Assembly (NCBI GenBank): GCA_021613375.1
Contig: CM038720.1
Span: 5,846,462 to 5,910,461 of the forward strand
Reading direction: 5' to 3'
Length of the DNA: 64,000 bases
Source of the DNA: Megaleporinus macrocephalus
Taxonomy: Eukaryota > Chordata > Actinopteri > Characiformes > Anostomidae
Below the pieces are notes generated by a model. That model was not told the origin of the DNA. It ran no database searches and worked only from the letters and a program-made list of their open reading frames with translations. Shown one piece after another: positions 45,673 to 57,011 of the stretch (position 1 is the stretch's first letter; every line of letters begins with the position of its first letter). Made by a program: the position numbers and the translations under genes.

Positions 45673-45892
45673 GAGTAAATGTTTTAGGCATCAAAACTAT
45701 TAATATGTGTTGTATCTTTGCCCGAGGGGTCAGTTTGGTTGTAACTGGACTTAAACTACTGCCAATTCTAACATCTAGTCTAACGAGGGTAGTAGAGTAT
45801 ACAGTGCTGAAGAGTTTTCTTTTATTTATTAGTGAAAATAGTTACTTCACCTTTAAGTTTTTAGTTTCTGGGGCACCCCTGTCTCCTCACAG

Positions 45893-46205
45893 TAAGATGA
45901 TCTGGGTGGGATTCCTGGTCCGGGTGGTTCTGTGTGGAGTGTGTATGTTCTCTCCGTGTTTGAGTGGGTTCCTCCAGGTACTCCGGTTTCCTCCCACAGT
46001 CCAAACACATGCATGTTAGGATCCTCACTCTACACTGCTCGTCGGTGTGTGTGTGTGTGTGTGTACATGAGTGTGTGTTGGCTGTGCGATGGACTGGCAA
46101 CCTCTCCATGGTGTACCCCGTCTTCACCCAATGGCACTGGGATTAGCTCCAGCCCTACCGTGACCCTAACTAGTGGGAAAGAGCAGAAGATAATGTATGG
46201 ATATC
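45893..46205 (-). mobile_element. Fish LINE 3'-region fragment
   Basis: The plus strand holds TTCTGTGTGGAGTGTGTATG, GTACTCCGGTTTCCTCCCAC and GATGGACTGGCAACC, the reverse of the well-known fish retroposon block that ends in CCATCCATTATC. A fuller copy in the opposite orientation lies at 58996-59285. A GT microsatellite (about 46045-46062) has grown inside it. I assign it to non-LTR retrotransposons without naming a clade. Confidence 0.75.
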
Positions 46206-46765
46206 TGGTTTCTTAAACATAAAAGTATTGCATTTATAATATTTACATCTGCTCTAATGATATCTGCTGTTCTTACTGGTGAACACACTTACTAATCAGA
46301 TAAAGACTTTTAAACTCTCAGCTCAGGTGCCTCAGACTTCTACACAGTAGGGTATATGGAAATAAATGTAAATTAATTAAGCCATAAAGGCCAACAACCA
46401 ACGTCAGACTGTGTAGATAAGCATGGCACCAACGATGCTTCATTTCATTCCTTCTGAAGGAGGAATCACCTTGAGTCCTACACTGCGTTATTTCACGTTC
46501 AAGGTAAATCAGGGGAGAAATTTTGGAGCCGATAACCGAGAGAGGCCAGATACGCCGTCACTGAGGTGCTCCGGCTCAGACTAGACGTCCTTGAGGTTCC
46601 TGCAATCTCACCATCAAGGTTAAATGCTCTAGATAAGCTAAGCAAAGTCAACTGCTGTTCGCCAGGCACTCGTCTATTTTCTCAATCGGTCCGCCCTAAG
46701 AAAGCTCAGCCATGCTGCTGGTGTGAAGAAATAATGTTACAAGCAAATACAAGACAGTCGTTCAT
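46206..46765. other. Unassigned spacer
   Basis: No gene or repeat recognised. Confidence 0.45.
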
Positions 46766-47100
46766 ATACACTATAGTGTGTAAAAGTCTGAGGCACATAA
46801 GCCTCTGATCAATAAGTGTATTTCCACCAGTAAGATCAGCAGATCTGATTAGAACAGATATAAATAATCATACATTCAATACAAAGTAACATGAATATGT
46901 TATTGTAAGAGAAGTAGATCAGATCTTGAGCTCCAGTATGAAGAACAAAGTTAGGTTCCAGATTTCTCCTGGACGCCCCAGACATTGTATGAATGTGTTC
47001 AGTTCCTTCAGCAGTAATCTTGATTTAGCTTAATGAAGTACTGAGCAGTCAAAGCAGGTATTAGATGAGAACTGATAATAATACTGGGTTGTTTAGGAGA
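46766..47100. mobile_element. Non-autonomous Tc1-type fragment
   Basis: TATAGTGTGTAAAAGTCTGA followed by GGCAC (46772-46797) matches the end type at 34790. Downstream sequence to about 47100 is AT-rich and non-coding. The opposite end was not found. Confidence 0.4.
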
Positions 47101-47594
47101 AGCTTGGAAAGAGTTAAATAAACACACTGACGTATGGAAAAGCTCTACTTACTCTATTAATACTGTTTAATGTTTAATAGTATTTAATATTTAATAAGTG
47201 TTATGTTGGTGTACTGTGTTTTGCAGACACACACTGTAGATCTGAGCTGTCTGGGTTCTCAGTGTACGCACTGCTGGAGCTGGTATGAGATGTTCTGCAC
47301 ACTGAATACAGATTTGGACTCGATTCTATAATTCAGTCTCTCCCGTCCTCTTCATTTGGCATAATGAGGATCAGCTGGGACAGTGAGGTCCTCCAGCTGT
47401 TCTTTGATCATTCACAACAGCTGCTTCGGCACCACTTCAGCCAATGGAGAATTAGCTGTGTACAGGATGACCTTCAAGTGACCTCTCTGAGTGGAGGACC
47501 CAGTAGATAACCGCACAAACACACACACACACTCACACACACACACACATTATACAGTCGTATACCAAAGTATATTATATATTATACATATATA
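47101..47594. other. Unassigned spacer with (CA)n
   Basis: Unassigned sequence. A CA microsatellite lies at about 47519-47549 with a short TA run near 47575. Confidence 0.5.
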
Positions 47595-47882
47595 TACAGG
47601 AGCTCTTTGTAGTTCTACACTTACAGACTGTAGTTCATCTGATTCTCTGTATACTTTATTACTCTGTTCTTTAATGATCAGGACCCCCACAGGACCACCA
47701 CAGAGCAGATACTATTAGGGTAGTAGATTACTCTCAGCACTGAGGTGATGGTGGTGTGTTAGTGAGTGTTGTGCTGGTGTGAGTGGATCAGACACCGCAG
47801 TGCTGCTGCTGCTGCAGTGTTTAAACACCTCAGTGTCACTGCTGGACTGAGAATCGTCCACCAACCAAAACTCTCCAGACAG
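47595..47882. mobile_element. Fold-back family copy, left half
   Basis: From CACTTACAGACTGTAGTTC to CCACCAACCAAAACTCTCC it follows the order of 23430-23770, including the arm and part of the central region. The right arm is missing. Confidence 0.8.
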
Positions 47883-48329
47883 CAGTTAGTCTCCAGACTT
47901 TATTAATAAAGTAAATAATAAAACTGAAATATGTATTTGGGATGATCAGAAACAAGTACACAGGGGAATTCATGGAAGCTTGAATGATTAAATTAATTTA
48001 TTGCAAAGAAATAGAGAATAAAATCTCAGTCAGGTCACCTTTGACACACAGGTTGTGCATCAAAGGGTTAAGAACGTATGAAGCGTGAAGTATCTGAACA
48101 AAGACGTTCCCCTGAATTCGTATCTGAGAGTTCTTTAATGGACCCCCAACCTCAGAATTCGGACTTTGCAACATTCAGTTGGTCCAAGAGGTTAAAATAG
48201 GGTTCAAGTCTGTATTTCACACCTTGCCTACATTTGACTTGTGATTTTTTTATATCATCACTTACATAAAGAGAATTTGGAGCAATTCTATTAATCCATT
48301 CATACTAACATGCATTTTGAGCATTTTCA
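47883..48329. other. Unassigned spacer
   Basis: No feature recognised. Confidence 0.45.
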
Positions 48330-48765
48330 ATAATAGTAATTCATATACTCAGTATAGTATAGTGTGGTCTCAATATAGTAATTCATATACTCAGTATAGT
48401 ATAGTGTGGTCTTAATATAGTAATTCATTTACTCAGTATATTATAGTGTGGTCTCAATATAGTAACTCATATACTCAGTATAGTATAGTGTGGTCTTAAT
48501 ATAGTAATTCATATACTCAGTATAGTATAGTGTGGTCTTAATATAGTAATTCATATACTCAGTATAGTATAGTGTGATCTCAATATAGTAATTCATTTAC
48601 TCAGTATATTATAGTGTGGTCTCAATATAGTAATTCATATACTCAGTATAGTATAGTGTGGTCTTAATATAGTAATTCATATACTCAGTATAGTCATTTG
48701 TGGTCTTGATAATAGTAATTCATATACTCAGTATAGTATTGTATTGTATATATATATATATATGA
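48330..48765. repeat. 42-bp satellite, block 1
   Basis: About 10 units of TAATTCATATACTCAGTATA + GTATAGTGTGGTCTYAATATAG, for example at 48337 and 48379. It is a sub-family of the satellite at 49495 and 51740. Confidence 0.93.
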
Positions 48766-48828
48766 ATTACTATATAGAGGCCACAAACGACTACACTATA
48801 TATGAATTGCTATATTAATTACACTATG

Positions 48829-48870
<42 letters not shown>
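48766..48870. repeat. (TA)n microsatellite region
   Basis: TA runs at about 48749-48763 and 48833-48868 flank a decayed satellite unit. The adjoining GAATTACTATATAG reads as an inverted satellite unit. Confidence 0.8.
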
Positions 48871-48872
<2 letters not shown>

Positions 48873-49494
48873 GTTAACTGATTAAATCAATCAAACTAAT
48901 TACATTGAAACTTGATAGAGCATTACAGACATCCAGTGTAATTTAGTACTACTCTTGACCATCTCTCCATCTGCTGACAGCTCAGCCCAAAGTGCAGAAG
49001 TAGCCACTATGGTCACGAAAATCCAGTGAGCAGATGGGAACTGAGTAGCTCAGCTGGCTCTACACCGATTTTCAATCAGCAAAGACTGAGATTGGATGAG
49101 TTCCCAAAATGTATAAAACCAATCAGCGCCCAGTGGAAGGTCCAGGCTGGGGAGAACGACCACAGACAGATGGGAGGTTAAACAAGGTGGAAAGACACAC
49201 CCAACATGCAAATACATGGTACCAGGAGCCAATAGGAAAGAGGTTCATTTTAAAGAAGTTAATTAAACACTTAAAGCAAGAAATCTTACAAGACTAAACT
49301 GAACTGAACTGTAGTAACTTGATTAAACTCAGGGATCCTGTTTGAAGGCCGAAATTTTCAAAAAAGGTGGCAAGAAAAGTCTGAAAACTCTAAATCAACT
49401 GATGCTCGAGCTAAAAAAAAACCCACAAAAACCCACCAAAACATCCTAAAAAATTAGTTTTCACACCAATAAATATATTAGATAATACTATATT
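48871..49494. other. Unassigned spacer
   Basis: Ordinary sequence. No gene, transposon or RNA recognised. Confidence 0.45.
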
Positions 49495-50345
49495 AATGCC
49501 ACACCTTAATATATTGAATATAGTATATTGTGGGCTCAATACAGTAATTTGTGGCCTCAGTATTTTCATTTGTAATAACATGCAGCCTCGAAATACTAAT
49601 TATTATACTCAGTATAGTAATTTGTGGCCTCCACATAGTAATGTGTATACTTAGTGTACTAATTTGTGGCCTCAATATAGTAATTAATATACTCAGTATA
49701 GCAATTTGTGCCCTTAAATTGGTCATTCATATACTCAGTATAGTCATTTGTGGCCTCAATGTAGTAATTAATATACTCAGTATAGCAATTTGTGGCCTCA
49801 TAATAGTCATTCATATACTCAGTATAGTCATTTGTGGCCTCAATGTAGTAATTAATATACTCAGTATAGTTAATTGTGGCCTCAATGTAGTAATTAATAT
49901 ACTCAGTATAGCAATTTGTTGCCTCATAATAGTCATTCATATACTCAGTATAGTAATTTGTGGCCTCAATAAAGTAATTTCTATACTCAGTATAGTTATT
50001 TGTGGCCTCAATGTAGTAATTAATATACTCAGTATAGTTATTTGTGGCCTCAATGTAGTAATTAATATACTCAGTATAGCAATTTGTGGCCTCAATGTAG
50101 TAATTAATATACTCAGTATAGCAATTTGTGGCCTCAATATAGTAATTCATATACTCAGTATAGTCATTTGTGGCCTCAATGTAGTAATTAATATACTCAG
50201 TATAGCAATTTGTGGCCTCAAAATAGTCATTCATATACTCAGTACAGTAATTTGTGGCCTTAAAATAGTCATTCATATATAGTGTAGTCGTTTGTGGCCT
50301 CTATATAGTAATTCATATAGTCAGTATAGCATATTGTGCCCTCAA
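49495..50345. repeat. 42-bp satellite, block 2
   Basis: About 20 units of a 42-bp repeat (AGTAATTAATATACTCAG + TATAGCAATTTGTGGCCTCA). The period is 14 codons, so both strands stay open. The plus-strand frame 49551-50282 encodes a 14-residue hydrophobic repeat (ILSIVICGLNVVIN) and the minus-strand frame 49659-50276 a Tyr/Glu-rich one. I treat these as artefacts. Confidence 0.95.
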
Positions 50346-50351
50346 TATAGC

Positions 50352-50354
<3 letters not shown>

Positions 50355-50408
<54 letters not shown>
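50355..50408. repeat. (TA)n microsatellite
   Basis: A TA run directly after the satellite block. Confidence 0.93.
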
Positions 50409-50410
<2 letters not shown>

Positions 50411-50569
50411 AATATATATATAAATTTGTGTATTCAATACAGAAATTATACTAAGTCTAGTAATTTGTGTGCTTTAATATACTAATTTATAGGTTTTACA
50501 GAGTAGAGACTATTTTTGCCTCACAGTGCTCTCCATGTATCTCTCCACCATGAACAGCTTCAAGATTTA

Positions 50570-50790
50570 AATCTTCTCAAAACTCTCATAAAACAACATC
50601 TCAGACATTCATACCATTTACTGTAATAACTTTCTGTGAGAGAGCTTTTAGAAGCGGACGTCTGGTTCCATTCACCACCACTGTAAACAATTCGGACGTG
50701 GTATGTTTGTCTAGAACAGAGCATTTGCTGCCAAACCACACTGAATGACTTTGTTTACATCTTAAACATTAAATTATGAAGAAATTTGAA
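50570..50790. repeat. Dispersed repeat, copy 2
   Basis: Same order of motifs as 36830-37075 (CATCTCAGACATTCA, ACTTTCTGTGAGAGAGC, GACGTCTGGTTCCATTC, TTTGTTTACATCTTAAAC). Confidence 0.75.
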
Positions 50791-51336
50791 AAAAAAAAAG
50801 AAAAATAAATCTCATCACAGAGACTCGCAGATAGACTGATAAACAATCTCATTTCAATCAGCCACCCGAGGCTCCTCAGATCAAACAGCTCATGCATATT
50901 TCAGGAAATCTGCATATAATGCCAAATAAATAAATAATTAATGAATAAATTAATAAATAAATGAATAAATAAATAACAGCAGACTTGCAGAGAGCCTCTG
51001 TCCTGCACTCACAATCTGTTTAATTAAGTGAAGAGCCTGTGATTGGATTAAAAGCTCTGTAGTAAAGGGTGATGGATGGACAGTGGAGTGCCAGTGCTGA
51101 CCCTACAAGTCCACAGTGGTCACACTCCCCTCTCACAGCAAGCCATGACTGCCATGCAACTCCATACAACTTCTAAAATCATAAACCCTCTCTCTCAGGG
51201 TCTGTGTACGTGCTCGGGGGGCTACACTAAGGACTGCAAACTTGGGGTTACACAAAGGACAGGGCAGTTTTTTGGCGTGGCGTCATCGATTATTCGTAAG
51301 CAGGGAAGCAAAGCGAGGTTCTCCAGCAGCTCCTAC
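50791..51336. other. Unassigned spacer, possible intron start
   Basis: Contains an AAAT-rich stretch (50920-50980) and otherwise ordinary sequence. If the first-exon candidate at 51337 is real, this is the start of its intron 1 on the minus strand. Confidence 0.35.
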
Positions 51337-51485
51337 CTCTGAAGCCTCCTGGGAGTGAACGGGGAGCTCCTGGTCTGCGATGGCCGGCAGCACGCGCTTG
51401 TTGTCCCGGTCGAGGTGCCCTCCTCCTCCTCAGCCTCTTCCACGTTCACCACCGGCACCACATGTCCGTCCACCGTTCGAGCCAT
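51337..51485 (-). CDS. Candidate first coding exon in a CpG island
   Basis: On the minus strand an ATG at 51485-51483 sits in a good Kozak context (A at -3, G at +4) and opens a frame beginning MARTVDGHVVPVVN, then an acidic run (VEEAEEEEG). The segment ends CTTCAGAG followed by GTAGGA, a plausible splice donor, giving a 149-nt coding exon. The acidic run comes from a GAG repeat. A one- or two-base indel there would switch the downstream frame to HLDRDNKRVLPAIADQELP, which looks more protein-like. I do not recognise the protein. Alternatives are a non-coding exon or chance. The dense CpGs and isolation between satellites are the main support. Confidence 0.35.
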
Positions 51486-51665
51486 AGTGACCGATCGCCG
51501 GTGCGGAGCAGCTGGACTCACTCTCGGAGGAAACTTCAGCAGGACGGCGGCACGCGGCGAGCAGACTGAGCGCATGCATTACAGAGCGAGCCTCGAGGTT
51601 TACTCTGCTTGATTGATGAGCATGAGTCTCGTGCAGTGACGTGGTTTTGCCCGGTAGAGGGCGCC
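51486..51665 (-). promoter_or_regulatory. Candidate CpG-island promoter / 5' UTR
   Basis: CpG-dense sequence immediately upstream (minus strand) of the candidate ATG, including GCGGCACGCGGCG and ACCGATCGCCGG on the plus strand and a CACGTCACTGCACG-type CRE-like half-site at about 51634-51647 on the minus strand. No TATA box is evident, as is usual for CpG-island promoters. Inference from composition and position. Confidence 0.35.
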
Positions 51666-51739
51666 ACAGGCCTGCTATGTGAATCGAGTTACTCTTGACT
51701 TTAAATAATAATAAAGAGATCTTAAATTAAAACATTACA
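51666..51739. other. Spacer
   Basis: Short AT-rich transition into satellite block 3. Confidence 0.4.
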
Positions 51740-53771
51740 TATTACTATATTGAGGCCACACATTATTATATATTGAATATACAGTTATATAATTTGTGGC
51801 CATAAAATATTAATTCATATACTCTGTAGAGTCATGCGTGTTCTTAAGATAGTAATTTGTTACCTCAAATACTCAATATAGTATATTGTGGTCTTGATAT
51901 ATTTATTTGTGGCCTCAGATTATAATTAATATACTGTGTATAGTCATTTATGTCCTTAAAATAGTAATTAATATAATCAGTATATTAATTTGTGGCCTCA
52001 AAATAGTAATTCATATACTCAGTATAGTAATTTGTGGCCTCAAAATATTAATTCATATGCTCAGTAGAGTAAATTGTAGCCTCAAAATAGTAATTTATAT
52101 AGTTATTATAGTAATGTGTGGCCTTCCAAAAGTAATTCATATACTTAGTATAGTAATTTGTGGCCTCAAAAAGTAATTCATATACTCAGAACAATAATTT
52201 GTGGCCTCACTAAAGTATTTCATATACTCAGAACAGTAATTTGTGGCCTCAATAATGTAATTCACAAGTTGTGGCCTCAAAATAGTAATTTATATACTTA
52301 TTATAGTAATGTGTGGCTTCCCAATAGTAATTCATATACTCAGTACAGTAAATTGTGGCCTCAGTAAAGCATGTCATATACTCATAACAGTAATTTGTGA
52401 CCTCAAAATAGTAATTCAAATACTTAGTATAGTAAATTGTGGCCTCAAAATAGTAATTCATATACTCAATGTAGTCATGTGTGGCATCAAAATATTAATA
52501 TACTCAGTACAGTAATTTGTGGCCTCAGTATAGTAATTCATATACACACTATAGTAATTTGTGGCCTTCCAATAGTAATTAATATACTTAGTAGAGTAAT
52601 TTGTGGCCCCCCAATAGTATTTGTATTTGTGGCCTCAAATAGTAGTTTATATAATCAGTGTAGTCATGTGTGTCATCAAAATATGAATTAATATACTCAG
52701 TAGAGTAATTTGTGGCCTCCCAATAGTAATTCATATACTCAGTGTAGTCAAGTGTGTCATTAAAATATTAATATACTCAGTAGAGTAATTTGTGGCCTCC
52801 CAATAGTAATTCATATACTCAGTATAGTAATTTGTGGCCTCCCAATAGTAATTCATATACTTAGTATAGTAATTCATATACTCAGTATATTAATTTGTGG
52901 CCTCCTAACAGTAATTCATATACTCAATGTAGTCACGTGTGTCATCAAAATATTAATTAATATACTCAGTAGAGTAATTTGTGGCCTCCCAATAGTAATT
53001 CATATACTCAGTATAGTAATTTGTGACCTCCTAATAGTAATTCATATACTCAGTATAGTAATTCATATACTCAGTATAGTAATTTGTGGCCTCCTAATAG
53101 TAATTCATATACTCAGTGTAGTCATGTGTGTCATCAAAATATTAATTAATATACTTAGTATAGTACTTCATATACTCAGTATAGTAATTTGTGGCCTCCT
53201 AATAGTAATTCATATACTCAGTATAGTCATTTGTGACCTCCTAATAGTAATTCATATACTCAGTATAGTAATTCATATACTCAGTAGAGTAATTTGTGGC
53301 CTCCCAATAGTAATTCATATACTCAGTATAGTAATTTGTGACCTCCTAATAGTAATTCATATACTCAGTATAGTAATTCATATACTCAGTAGAGTAATTT
53401 GTGGCCTCCCAATAGTAATTCATATACTCAGTATAGTAATTTGTGACCTCCTAATAGTAATTCATATACTTAGTATAGTAATTCATATACTCAGTATAGT
53501 AATTTGTGGCCTCCTAATAGTAATTCATATACTCAGTGTAGTCATGTGTGTCATCAAAATATTAATGAATATACTTAGTATAGTACTTCATATACTCAGT
53601 ATAGTAATTTTTGGCCTCAAAATAGTTATTCATATACTCAGTATAGTAATTTGTGGCCTCCTAATAGTAATTCATATACTCAGTGTAGTCATGTGTGTCA
53701 TCAAAATATTAATTCATATACTTAGTATAGTACTTCATATACTCAGTATAGTAATTTGTGGCCTCAAATAG
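51740..53771. repeat. 42-bp satellite, block 3
   Basis: About 48 units related to blocks 1 and 2 (AGTAATTCATATACTCAGTA, TAGTAATTTGTGGCCTC). From about 52660 rightward, longer composite units have spread, mixing a GTGTGTCATCAAAATATT variant with short 21-bp half units (TATAGTAATTCATATACTCAG). The 215-codon frame 53124-53771 is a repeat artefact. Confidence 0.94.

Positions 53772-53853
<82 letters not shown>
53772..53853. repeat. (TA)n microsatellite inside the satellite
   Basis: A TA run of about 41 units interrupts the satellite, which resumes to about 53960. Confidence 0.95.
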
Positions 53854-53856
<3 letters not shown>

Positions 53857-53960
53857 TATGCTCAGAACAGTAATTTGTGACCTCAATAATGTAATTGTTA
53901 TACTTAGTAGAGTAATGTGTGGCCTTAATATAGTAATTCTTACACTAAGTCTAGTCATTT

Positions 53961-54560
53961 TAACGTAATGGCTCCTTAAATGACTTCTGTTGGCTACTTA
54001 TCTCAGTCAGAGAGGTTTACCTGAGCAGCTATAGTTTCTATCAGTTTAGTTCTTCTTATTTATTACACCAGGCTTTGGTTTAATAGTGCTGTGCTGATCT
54101 AGCTCCTGAACTGCTTTACTGTTAATTCCCACTTTGTAGCTTTAGTGCTTCATTCTAGACCATGAACGAGAAAAATGGAGCCATCAGTGCTGATGGACGC
54201 TGGACGTACTAGGAGTGTCCACTGCAGTTTTGAAGAGCATTTGGAGTTTTTGGACCTGGTCATTTTTTTCTTCAGGTTATTTTGGCTTCTAGAAGACCAT
54301 GTTTACTTCAGGATGATGGACACACCAGGCCTTCTCAGTCATTCATTAGGTGATCGATCAGGAATCTTATTTGTTCTTTTTTTTTCAGATGTAATCAGTG
54401 AAGTCCTCGGCCAGCTTTAGTGTTATTGAGTTATTTGTAGATACTTGTTCAATATAATCAGTGGCCACCAGCAGCAGCAATAAGAAAGCTCAGTTCCAAC
54501 TGTTTCCAATATTTTCTCCAGAATGTCTACTTAGTGATGAAACTCAGTGTAGTGTATATA
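53961..54560. other. Unassigned spacer
   Basis: Includes an 81-codon plus-strand frame (54175-54420) of no recognisable family. Nothing else supports a gene. Confidence 0.4.
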
Positions 54561-54562
54561 CA

Positions 54563-55035
54563 CTACCAGTCAAAAGATTAGACACACCTAACCGAATATA
54601 TATATCTGAATGTGTTGAAAGACAAGTTTCAATAGAGAAGTTTTTGGTCTCCCCATGTACACAAATATCTCTTAAACAAAAATGTTACTGTATTTAAATG
54701 TAAAAATGAGAATATATATTTTTATAAGAGCTATAAAACCCTCAAACCTGTTTATCAGAACAAGATCTCAGCATCTACACTATCTTCTTCAGTCCTGTTA
54801 GAGAAGCAGCTCATGTGGTTCCTCATGAAGCTGCTGGTCCGAATGTTCAAGGTATGTAAACCTGCATCAGAGCAAATGAGCTCATTTCTAAAAGACCCTC
54901 TAAACATTCTTTAAACCCAACCAGATGTTTCAATGTTTCATTCTGCTCCATGAATAATTCCATAACGACTATTTTATAGTTTTGATCATGACCTGGGTAG
55001 GTATGTCCAGACTTTTTACTGATATTGTTTGTACA
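54563..55035. mobile_element. Non-autonomous Tc1-type element
   Basis: The left end CTACCAGTCAAAAGATTAGA followed by CACACCT, and the right end GGTATGTCCAGACTTTTTAC followed by TGAT, are inverted copies of the fish Tc1 terminus that reads ACTACCAGTCAAAAGTTTGG in intact copies. The roughly 470-bp interior has no transposase. Confidence 0.7.
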
Positions 55036-55051
55036 GTGCTGTGAGATCAGC

Positions 55052-55055
<4 letters not shown>

Positions 55056-55139
<84 letters not shown>
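55056..55139. repeat. (TA)n microsatellite
   Basis: A TA run of about 41 units lies between two Tc1-type elements. Confidence 0.95.
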
Positions 55140-55140
<1 letters not shown>

Positions 55141-55149
55141 AGAGTGAGT

Positions 55150-55835
55150 GTATGGAGACCTTCATTTAACTTAGAATAATAAAGAGAACCTTAATGTAAA
55201 CCTCTGCTTTCAGGAACTAGTGTGACCCCCTGGAGCCGCGATAGCTTCAACCGAACTGCTGACCATTCTTGTGCATTGACTTGCGGTGATCATGGCTCGT
55301 TCCTGCTTACAGAACTGCTTCAGTTGTGTACTGTTGGTGGGCTTTCTTGCATGAGCATCACATCTTAGGTTCTTCTCCAACATTACTATAAGACTAGGTT
55401 CTAGACTAATTTCGTCAAATGAAAAAGCAAAGGCAGCAAAACAGCCCCAGACTATAATATCGCCACCACCATGTTTCAGAGTGTTGGAATGCTGAGTATG
55501 GGTTTGTAGTTTTCCATATCTGTCCACAGAACATTACTCCAGCAGTCTTCTGGCTCATCCAGGCAGTCTTTAGGAAACTTTCAACAGGCAGAAATGTTCT
55601 TCATGGAAAGTAGTGGCTCTTTCCATATATGCTGTTCTTGTTCAGTGTTCAAGTGATTGAGGACTCATGAACATAGCCAGTGCAAGAGAGACCTGCAGAT
55701 CTTTAGATCTTACCCTGGGGTTTCATTGATCTCCTTGGAGTCACACTTAATTGTGGCCCAATTGAACCTCCTGACCCTCATAATTGCTTGTACCAAACCC
55801 ATAACTCTAGAGGTTCACATACTTTTCCCAACAAA
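55150..55835 (-). pseudogene. Deleted Tc1-like element with transposase remnants
   Basis: On the minus strand the motif TLKHGGGDIIVWGCFAA (about 55465-55420) is the conserved Tc1 transposase block TVKHGGGSxMVWGCF. About 25 residues later the frame reaches PTNSTQLKQFCKQERAMI and then APGGHTSS, which is the extreme C-terminus. The segment carrying the second Asp and the final catalytic acidic residue is therefore deleted, while the frame stays open (55210-55527, 105 codons). N-terminal parts to about 55835 are decayed, and the outer end CACATACTTTTCCCAACA is Tc1-like. Confidence 0.85.
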
Positions 55836-56220
55836 GACATCCAGTTGATTGCTTTGTTCAATAACTAGATCAAAATCTATATGCCTGCTTACGTTATTTA
55901 GTTTTATTGGGTTCTCGTTATCTATTGCTTTGACTTCAATGGAGATCAACTGTAAGGTCAAATTCATGATAAAATGATATTAAGTTCACAAACTTAACAC
56001 AACCTCAGCACATAGAAGGTAACTGTACATAACAGCTGTTCTCCACAGGAATCTGTAGTGAATTGAGGTTTGTGTCCACTAGAGGGCGCAATTGCCCAAC
56101 AGTTTTAAGCCCACAGATCCCATTCTCTAATGCAGTCAATGAGCTCAGAGACAAGAGAACTGGCCCATATCAATATTAGAGAAGAAGTCTTTAAGAGTTT
56201 TAGGGATTGTTAGGAGTTCC
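55836..56220. other. Unassigned spacer
   Basis: No feature recognised. CACTAGAGGGCGCAATTG at about 56078 is a motif common in fish non-coding DNA. Confidence 0.4.
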
Positions 56221-56870
56221 TTTGGAACGCCGGAGGTCAGCACTGCTTATCGGATTCCTTACTGCAGGTATTCCAAAGCTTCCGGCTTCAGTATTGATCT
56301 GCGTCTGCAGAGGCTAATGACAGTGGGACGGGCTGAGAGGTTCTCCACCGGGGACCGCGCTCACTGTCAGCCCGTGAGAACAATTACCTCACTGTTGGGG
56401 GGATTAAGGAATATGCATAATGAAGATCCTTCCTTTTTCTCAGCTCCTCGGCCCACGGGACGCCACCGAACATTCATCGGGTTCTCCTCCATTATTGGTT
56501 CGTTTCCACTCAGTGTGAATGGATGGATGGATGCTACTGCACAGATAGGCTCTTTTATTTTTTTTTATGCCCATAAATCTGGATTTGGATTCGCTCAAGG
56601 GCGAAACTCTTCGGCGGCTGTCAGGAACGCCAACCTTTCTTCTCCTTCTACATTTTCCCCCTTTTTTTGCCAGCGTCTCAATCTCTAATCTCAATTCTAG
56701 TCCCCCATTTCTTCAGCAGGAGGACGCTATTATAGTCCAAGACAAAGGGGCAGCTAAGCTGGTGGAATTCTCTCTGGATGACACTCAATTCAGAAGTGAA
56801 AGTCATTCCGAGCGCCCTTAGTGTTAGTGCGGAAGAAATTCAAGCCATTGACTCGCCATTGAATGCTTTA
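56221..56870. other. Unique complex sequence, candidate conserved non-coding element
   Basis: Non-repetitive DNA with POU/homeodomain-like motifs (GGAATATGCATAATGAAG at about 56408) and balanced composition to about 56560. The two overlapping 84-123-codon frames show no domain. AATAAA on the minus strand at about 56866-56871 would be compatible with a minus-strand transcript end, but nothing else supports one. Confidence 0.3.
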
Positions 56871-56929
56871 TTACAAACCAAAGAGTAGTTAAGATATTGT
56901 ACAAATATACACTTTCAATGAGCGGAGGT

Positions 56930-56935
<6 letters not shown>

Positions 56936-57010
<75 letters not shown>
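56936..57010. repeat. (TA)n microsatellite
   Basis: A TA run of about 37 units. Confidence 0.95.

Positions 57011-57011
<1 letters not shown>

Noticed and set aside
49551..50282. 243-codon hydrophobic repeat protein (also 215 codons at 53124-53771)
   Set aside because: Open because the satellite period is 42 bp. The opposite strand is equally open, no start or splice context exists and the unit is AT-rich satellite.
56866..56871. Minus-strand polyadenylation signal as evidence of a gene end
   Set aside because: A lone AATAAA hexamer in AT-rich DNA with no upstream coding exon is not enough.
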